Origin: Musa acuminata AAA Group
Lineage: Eukaryota; Streptophyta; Magnoliopsida; Zingiberales; Musaceae
Reading direction: 5' to 3'
Assembly (NCBI RefSeq): GCF_036884655.1
Contig: NC_088342.1
Span: forward strand, 12,010,501-12,074,500
Length of the DNA stretch: 64,000 nucleotides
Shown here one piece after another: positions 57,646 to 64,000 of this stretch. The notes beneath the pieces were generated by a model. It saw nothing but the letters and a program-made list of their open reading frames with translations. It searched no databases and had not been told where the DNA came from. Position numbers and translations under genes: made by a program. Every line of letters starts with the position of its first letter. The stretch's first letter is position 1.

Positions 57646-58570
57646 ATGGCTATTTTCGGCTTTCAAGAGGGTCACTCTCTCATTCATCCTCCCTTTTTCG
57701 ATGGGATGGATTACATATATTGGAAAACTCGAATGAGAGTTTTCTTGCTTTCTTTGGATTTGAACTTATGGAACATTATCGAATCCGGTTTTAAAAGGTC
57801 TTCTCTACTAATGAAAGATTGGAATGATTTGGAGAAGAAGACTTTTTCTTTAAATGTTAGAGCTATGAATGTTCTATTTTGCACCTTAGATAAAACTGAG
57901 TTTGATCGGGTTTCTTTGTGCGAAACAACTTTCGATATTTGGCATATTTTTGAAACCACACACGAAGGCACAAGTAGTGTTAATGATTCTAAAGTTAATT
58001 TTTTGATGCATGATTTTGAACTGTTTTATATGAAACCAAGCGAAACCATTGGAGATATGTACACCTATTTTACGGATGTTGTCAATGGTTTAAAAGCACT
58101 TGGTAGAAGTTTTTCGGATTTTACGATCGCTTTCTAAAAATTAGGATTCGAAAATAAAGACTATTCAAGAATCAAAGAACTTAAACTATTTTCCATTCGA
58201 AAAACTTATAGGGTCTTTAATGACCTATGAAATGACGTGCAATGCACGTAAAGAACTTGAGAATCACCTTTCAAAGAACAGGAAGGATTTCGAACTTAGA
58301 ACATTTGAAGATCACTTAAACATAAGCTCAAGTGATGGTGAACATGAACTCCTCACTAAGAAATTTAAAAAGTTCACGAGACAAAAAATTAAATAACAAA
58401 AAGAACGAAACTACTTGCTTTGAACGTAAGAAGAAGAACATAAATTGGGATGAATCAAGCTCCTCCGAAGATGAGGAGAAAATCAACAAAGGCGAGGTGG
58501 CAAACTATGCCTTAACCACTTTCAATGATGAGGTAATCAAAATCCCCCTAATTTATTTCAAAATTACTTG
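57646..58570 (+). pseudogene. Element D gag (Sirevirus type), frameshifted
   Basis: From ATG 57646 (MAIFGFQEGHSLIHPPFF) a 163-residue frame carries the UBN2 gag domain: DGMDYIYWKTRMRVFL, WNDLEKKTFSLNVRAMN, then TFDIWHIFETTHEGTSSV. After the stop near 58137 the text continues in other frames: LMTYEMTCNARKELENHL, then FELRTFEDHLNISSSDGEH, then WDESSSSEDEEKINK and EVANYALTTF. The zinc knuckle that normally lies between appears lost. This order of motifs is typical of Sirevirus gag. Confidence 0.82.
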
Positions 58571-59291
58571 ATGCTTTTCATGATGCATTTATTTATTTAT
58601 TTAAAATAATTATTTTTCTAAAAAATTGCATGTTTAAAAATGAAAATACAAAAATTATGACCATGCTAGTAATTTTGAAAATGATAATAAAAATTGAATG
58701 TTTTATGTTAATGGAATAAAATGTTAGATTTAAATCTAATGATGATCGTATGAATATTTTTCAAGAATAAATAATATGTATTTGATTGAAACCATGCTTA
58801 ATGTCTTAATAAAAATATTAAGAAGTTTGATATCATACTTAATGATGATGCATGGATTTTGTATCAAAAACTAAGCTTGAAAAGTTAGATTCACCTAAAA
58901 AGAAAAATATATATTTTATGATAAACAAACTAAATAATTTTGATTGAAAATATAAAATCATGCTTGATGAAATAATATAATTTAAGAACATGCTTAATAA
59001 GTTTATATTTCAAAATTATGCATGATGATTTTTGTAATTTATGGATTATCAATTTTTACCGTAATGAAAGTTACTTTTTTGGTTTTGAAAAAGATGCATG
59101 TTTTGATTTGGCATAAATGAAAAAGCATGCTTACATGAAATTGTGTAAGTGTTGACGATTGTATATTTAATGATGCATAATTATCATGCTTAATAAATTT
59201 TAAAATTATGCATGATGTTTTTTAAGTAATTTATGGTTTATTGATCCTGATAGTTTTTATGACGAAATTTATTTTTCTATCCTAAACGATT

Positions 59292-59361
<70 letters not shown>

Positions 59362-60879
59362 CATAAAAAGGACAAAGGCATGCTTGTATGAAACAAATAA
59401 AAAAGAGGAAAGCTTTCTCCTTGAAAAATATCTCTATCTTATTGATTTTTCGATAAAAGATTAATGAATCCATGTATATTATGCTTTTGTGAATCTCTTG
59501 GACTATGAAAACGATTTGATGAATTTGAATGAGTTTTATTGAAATCATAATTTCTCATGAAATCTTTTATATGAATCAAGATTTTTCATGATCTCCTAAG
59601 AACTCTTTACGTTATTTATTAAGAGGAGATTTGTTAAAATGAATCACGGTTTCTCTTGATTTCTTGGAATTATAACTTGAGTATTCTTTTTATAAATCAA
59701 GATTGTTTACTATGATTCTTTTCAATATTTGAGTTATTTAAAAAGAATCATAATATGTCTCTTAATATTCACAATTTATCTTCATGATTTGTGCATCTCA
59801 TCACCAATTTTTATTGTTAATTTTAAATCATGCAATACTCATGATATTATACAAATAAGAAGTTATGATCATGATAGGATATAATGACATTTAGATATCA
59901 TCATGATTTGAAATACTATGATTTGTTGCTAAAATGATGTATTATGAATGTCTTAGTATCATGTATGATATGCTCAAAATAATGATGAATATTTTGAAAA
60001 TAAATATTTGTATCATGTTTGATGATTTTATATTTTAATAATGTGCATGATAAGTTGTAGTGATGATTGATTTATTTTTAATATCATGCATGAAAAATAA
60101 AATTTAAGGTTTTGAAAGTGTGCATGTTTTAATTTGAAACTATTATGATGCAAACTAAAAAGGGGATTGATACTTCAACTTTGTCATGATATGAAGATTG
60201 ATAAAAAGGAAAAAGAATCACAACATTGTATTCTTCCCTTCTATTTGACAATGACATAGGGGGAGCAAATTTTGCAAGCTTGATAGCTTGCATCTTTCAA
60301 GAAGAAGCAAAATGTGTACTCATCCAAAAAGGATGCAAAAATCTTGCATATGTGTAAAATTTGCTAGCTTACAAATTGCAAGGAGAAGAACTTGATATCT
60401 TAAACATCACCAAAAATTTGCTACCTTGCATGATGTAAAATTTGCTAGAATTGCTTGCTTGTAATATAAAGAGAAACAAATAGTTGCTATCTCAAAAGAA
60501 GCAAAAGTGCTATCTTGCCTATCCCAAGAAGCAAAACATGCTAAATTTGCACATCTCTAATTACTGCTAGCTTGCATGATGTATAACTTGCTATCTTGAA
60601 TATCATCAAGACTTGCTAGCTTGCATAACGATAAAATTAGAAATTATATTTATTATGCAATGTTTGACATTATATCTCAAACATTTGATAGTTGGAACTT
60701 CTCCTTTTTATTGATGACAAAGGGGGAGAAGTATGTTGATGTTATGCATGATTTTATTATGACATATTGCTTGGATTGTTGAATCCAAGAGTTCAACTCA
60801 AATATGTCATATTGATAGGGAGAGTTTTTTTAAACTCCAAGAGTTAAGGTTAACTCCGTCATCAATTGGTTATCATCAT
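58571..60879. other. AT-rich non-coding interior of element D
   Basis: No open coding sequence. It contains repeated short words ('catgcttaat', 'atgcatgatg', 'tttatgg'), a TA microsatellite at 59294-59359, and from 60250 onward purine-rich tracts and recurring 'ttgctagcttgca' words. Confidence 0.7.
59294..59359. repeat. (TA)n microsatellite
   Basis: About 33 TA units inside element D. Confidence 0.95.
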
Positions 60880-60894
60880 AAAAAAGGAGGAGAT
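60257..60894 (+). other. Multiple polypurine tracts of element D
   Basis: ATAGGGGGAGCAAA at 60257-60270, ACAAAGGGGGAGAAG near 60717-60731, and AAAAAAGGAGGAGAT at 60880-60894, the last directly before the 3' LTR. Confidence 0.75.
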
Positions 60895-62454
60895 TGTTAA
60901 ATCTCGTATTTTGATGATGAAACTAATTGATAGTGTTTATGATTTGATCTATGTTTTGAGTGATGCAGGATGCTTCGATCAGAATGAGACAATTAAAGCA
61001 GGAAGAATCATGTTGTGTTGGGGGAAAACATGTCAGAAGATTGGATGTCGAGCTAGTGGATCGTTCGACGTATCGATAGAAGGCTTCGGGCCATGAATTC
61101 GGGCATCGGACCAAGAAGAGCGGATATTATGCTAAGGATATCGGAGTTACGGAGTCAACTGGCCAATTGGACAATAGGCCGCAAGAGAGGATGATACGTC
61201 GAAGAATCAGACGAAGCGTCAAGGGACCAATGACATGCCGGACAATATGATTAATGCTTAGTATTAATTGTCTAGATCAAAGTATGTTTTACATGTGCAG
61301 GATTAACTATGATAGTATGGCATGAAGCAAAATGAAGTCTCCGAGTCAAGGACGCGATTTCGTTGGGAGTTTGAGAGTTCGTTGGAAGTCCGGATGTTCG
61401 TCGGAAGTTCTGTCAGAACCAGCCGAGAAGTCTTGGAGCTTACCATAGAAGCTCATCGAAACTTGCTAGGAAGATCGTTGTGAAGTCCAAGAGCTTGTTG
61501 GGAGTCTACCGAAACATTACCGAGACATTGTCGGATGTTCGCCGGAAGATCGCCGGAAGAATAGACTTACAAACTTATTTAGCTCATATTATGTCTTAGA
61601 TTTCGTAGTTAGTACGTAATTAGGTTTGGATTTGGGCCAACCCAATTAGGGGCTAGTTAGGCCTATATAAGGACTATGTTGGGCCCAATAAGAGGCCCAA
61701 ACAGTGTCTCAAGAAGTCTTATTGTCGTGGCACAATCTTCGAGACTATGTCAAGCGGTGGTACCGCCAATCTAGGCAGTTGTACCACCCCTAATAGGGTG
61801 CCAAGCGGTGGTACCGCTAGTTTGGGTAGTGGTACCGCCCAACACAGCACCCCAGGCGGTGGTGCAGTGTCAGACTGACACTGGGCGGTGGTACAGCCCG
61901 TGCCCGGGAAACCCGGGATGAGATGTTTTTAGGCTCCAAGTTTGAATTAACTTGAAGCCTATAAATACTCCTCTCATCCCTGGTTAAAGAACACAAGCAT
62001 AGAGGATTAAAAAGTAAGAAAACACTACTGTAATCTCTTTAGAAATTCCCTCCTCCACTTTAAGTTTAGAATTCTGTAAGAGAGGAGTGAGTGCTTGTAA
62101 GGGTTGTCTCCTAAACCCATGAAAAAGAGAAGAGGGGTGTAAGAAGGAGGTTGATCTTTGCCTATAAAAGAAGATCGATAGTGGATGCCGATGGCCTCGA
62201 CAGAAGAGGAATCGGTAGAGTGGATGTAGGTCATGACAATCGAACCATTATAAAAATTGGCATGTTCTCTGGTTTGCATTTACTTCCTGCTATTTACCTT
62301 ATTACAAACTAAATTCCTCCTTCACTATATTTACATACAATTTCAAGTTAACATCTTTATGAAACCGGTTTTATCGAAACGAAACATTTTTTAAGACGTG
62401 ATTTTTCCGCTACACTAATTCACCCCCTCTTAGTGTCAACCCCTGATCCTAACA
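60895..62454 (+). repeat. Element D 3' LTR
   Basis: About 1560 bp, TGTTAAATCTCG...CCTAACA, with GGTACC palindromes at 61750-61890. It lacks the extra 620 bp of the 5' LTR. Confidence 0.87.
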
Positions 62455-62753
62455 TCATCAACATAAAGTAAAAGAATAATAAAATCCTTACCAAACCGTT
62501 TGATGTATACATAATGATCTGAAGCCATTCTTTTGTATCCATTTTTAGTTATAAATGAATCAAACTTTTTGTACAATTGTCTTGGAGCTTGCTTCACCCC
62601 ATACAAGCTCTTCGTCAACTTGCAGACAAAGTTCTCTTTACTTTTGACTTTGAAGCATTCTGGTTGCTCCATATAAATTTCCTCCTCCAAATCACCATGA
62701 AGGAAAGCTGCCTTCAGATATAGCTGCTCAACCTTCAAGTCCTGGCTAGCATC
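62455..62753 (-). pseudogene. Copia-B2 RT fragment
   Basis: Minus-strand text EEEIYMEQPECFKVKSKEN, KSLYGVKQAPRQLYKKFD and FIILLLYVDD matches Copia-B RT. It joins 55437 across element D. Confidence 0.85.
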
Positions 62754-64000
62754 TGTTTGGATCAGAGCGGCACTAAGAGAGGGGGGTGAATTAGTGCAGC
62801 GGATTAAAACTTCGGTTTTGAAGAAATCTTTCGTACGATGAAAAGCAATATCAATGGAAACCGATTTTAGAAGCTTGATAACTTAGAAACGAATGGAAGC
62901 ATAGTAACTAAGTAGAGAAGTTTGCAGTATGTAAATGGCAAGAGTAGGATGCAAACCAGATAACACAGTAGTTTTTAAAGTGGTTCGGTCAAAACGACCT
63001 TCATCCACTTGCGAAGCCTTCTTCGAAGAGGCTTCCAACTTCCACTAGCAAATTTCTTGTAGGGGAAGGACTAATACCCCTCTTACAACCTTTACAAGTG
63101 GTTCACACTCTTACAATTCTTTTCAACAAGATGGGAGGAGGTGAACACTTAGGCAATATGAAAAACAAGGCTTGCAAAGACTATTCTAAGGCTCTTAACT
63201 CAAACTATTGTTTTTCAAAAGGTTGTGATCTCAACTGAGATTTGAGGGGTATTTATAGGCCTCAAGAGGATTCAAATTTGGGCTCCAAAATTTGAATTCT
63301 CTTTGGTTCCCGATGCTGGCAGTGCCACCGCCCAGCCAAGCGGTGCCACCGCCCAACCCAGGCGGTGCCACCGCCTACACTATTTCGGCTCACTGGTTGG
63401 GCTCCAAAATTGGCCTAAACCAGTCCGAACTAGAGCCCAATTGGCCCCTACTTGGTTTATAGGATTAACACCTAATCCTAACCCTAAGTAACGTGCTAAC
63501 TACTAATTTAAAGATATTTTCTAAGCTATTACAAAGTCCGTAAGTCAAGACTTCTTCCGGCGAGCTTCCGGCGAACTTCCGACGGTTTTCCGATAAACTC
63601 TCGGAAACCATTCTGCGGACTCCCGGCAAGCTCCTAGACTTCACGATTTGGTCTTGGCGAGTTCCAACGAGCTTCTTCGGCAAGCTCCGATCTTTCTCGG
63701 TGAGCTCCGCGAACTTCCAACGAACTTTCCGACGAGCTTCCGAAAAACCCTTCGGCAAGCTCCCTTACTCATTCTCGGCTAGTTCTGACAACATTCCCGA
63801 CGAACCTTCAGACTTCCGTCGAACTCTCGAACTTGCAACAAATCCTTCGTGCTTGACTTCGGCACTTTGTTTCGCTTTATGTCTTTATCGTTATCATAGT
63901 TAATCCTGCACACACAAGCCAAAACTCTACTCCGATCTAGACAATTATTACAATGTGAATTATGTTGCCCGGCACGTCATTGGTTGGTGCTTCGTCATAT
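62754..64000 (-). mobile_element. Family-D LTR, inverted, running off the window
   Basis: Begins TGTTTGGATCAGAG and GTGAATTAGTGCAGCGG, the reverse complement of the family-D LTR end. It carries the GGCGGTGCCACC cluster at about 63310-63380 and the GTCGGAAGTTC-type words at 63540-63810. Solo LTR or full element cannot be decided because the right side is outside the window. Confidence 0.85.

Larger units (their letters stand above)
55438..62454 (+). mobile_element. Element D: Sirevirus-like Copia derivative without pol
   Basis: LTRs 55438-57595 and 60895-62454, primer site at 57598, gag at 57646-58570, AT-rich interior, and a purine tract at 60880-60894. The flanks are TCATA and TCATC, a 5-bp duplication with one mismatch, within the RT of Copia-B2. 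Gag text and the purine tracts AGGGGGAG at several places upstream of the 3' LTR are traits known from Sireviruses. No protease, integrase, RT or RNase H text is visible, so it would need proteins from another element. Confidence 0.85.
54149..62753 (-). mobile_element. Copia-B2: older relative of Copia-B, split by element D
   Basis: Left LTR 54149-54734, then RNase H/RT text (54735-55437 and 62455-62753) matching Copia-B on the minus strand. The remainder of RT and everything upstream in the element is cut by a family-D LTR at 62754 or lies beyond the window. Many substitutions against Copia-B show it is older or from a diverged subfamily. Confidence 0.85.

Overview
This window looks like a piece of a flowering-plant nuclear chromosome. 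The host genes are plant families: GRAS/SCARECROW-like, RING-H2, SUMO-conjugating enzyme with introns, and a UGT pseudogene. Two of the long GC-rich coding regions have no introns, and most of the rest is LTR retrotransposon. GC-rich coding beside AT-rich intergenic DNA suggests a monocot. The family of the longest repeat reminds me of banana-family (Musaceae) sequence, but that is recall and was not tested.

Host genes: (1) a RING-H2 protein at 849-1346, minus strand. (2) A five-exon SUMO E2 (SCE1/UBC9) at 21992-25942, plus strand, with an unbroken 160-residue reading frame after splicing. (3) A single-exon GRAS protein like SCARECROW-LIKE 8 at 29279-31039, plus strand. (4) A second RING-H2 protein at 49027-49635, plus strand. 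(5) A UDP-glycosyltransferase pseudogene at about 50595-51945, minus strand, broken by a frameshift and by a solo LTR. There is no operon logic here; the genes are independent and separated by repeats.

Repeats, left to right. 1734-20299 is a nest of three Copia elements. Decayed Copia-A (minus) holds Copia-B (minus, target duplication CTAGG), and Copia-B holds Copia-C (plus, target duplication AAGAG). A solo LTR of family C (target duplication AATAT) also sits in Copia-A. About 34760-48192 is a Tat-type Gypsy remnant (minus) with a roughly 26-bp tandem repeat array before its 3' LTR. Inserted in it are a family-C solo LTR (34868-36556) and a chromodomain-bearing Gypsy element (37919-45734, target duplication TGCTC). 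The chromodomain element itself contains family-D LTR pieces in opposite orientations. 54149-62753 is an older relative of Copia-B (minus). It is split by a Sirevirus-like element D (55438-62454) that keeps gag, LTRs and polypurine tracts but has no visible pol. Another family-D LTR begins at 62754 and runs off the window.

The least explained sequences are: an open, non-RT reading frame where Copia-A should carry its RT/RNase H end, which stays in frame when the Copia-B insertion is removed; a 0.5-kb very GC-rich block in the Copia-C leader; clustered GGTACC palindromes in the family-D LTRs; and about 0.6 kb of unrelated sequence inside only one LTR of element D. All boundaries and alignments were made by eye.
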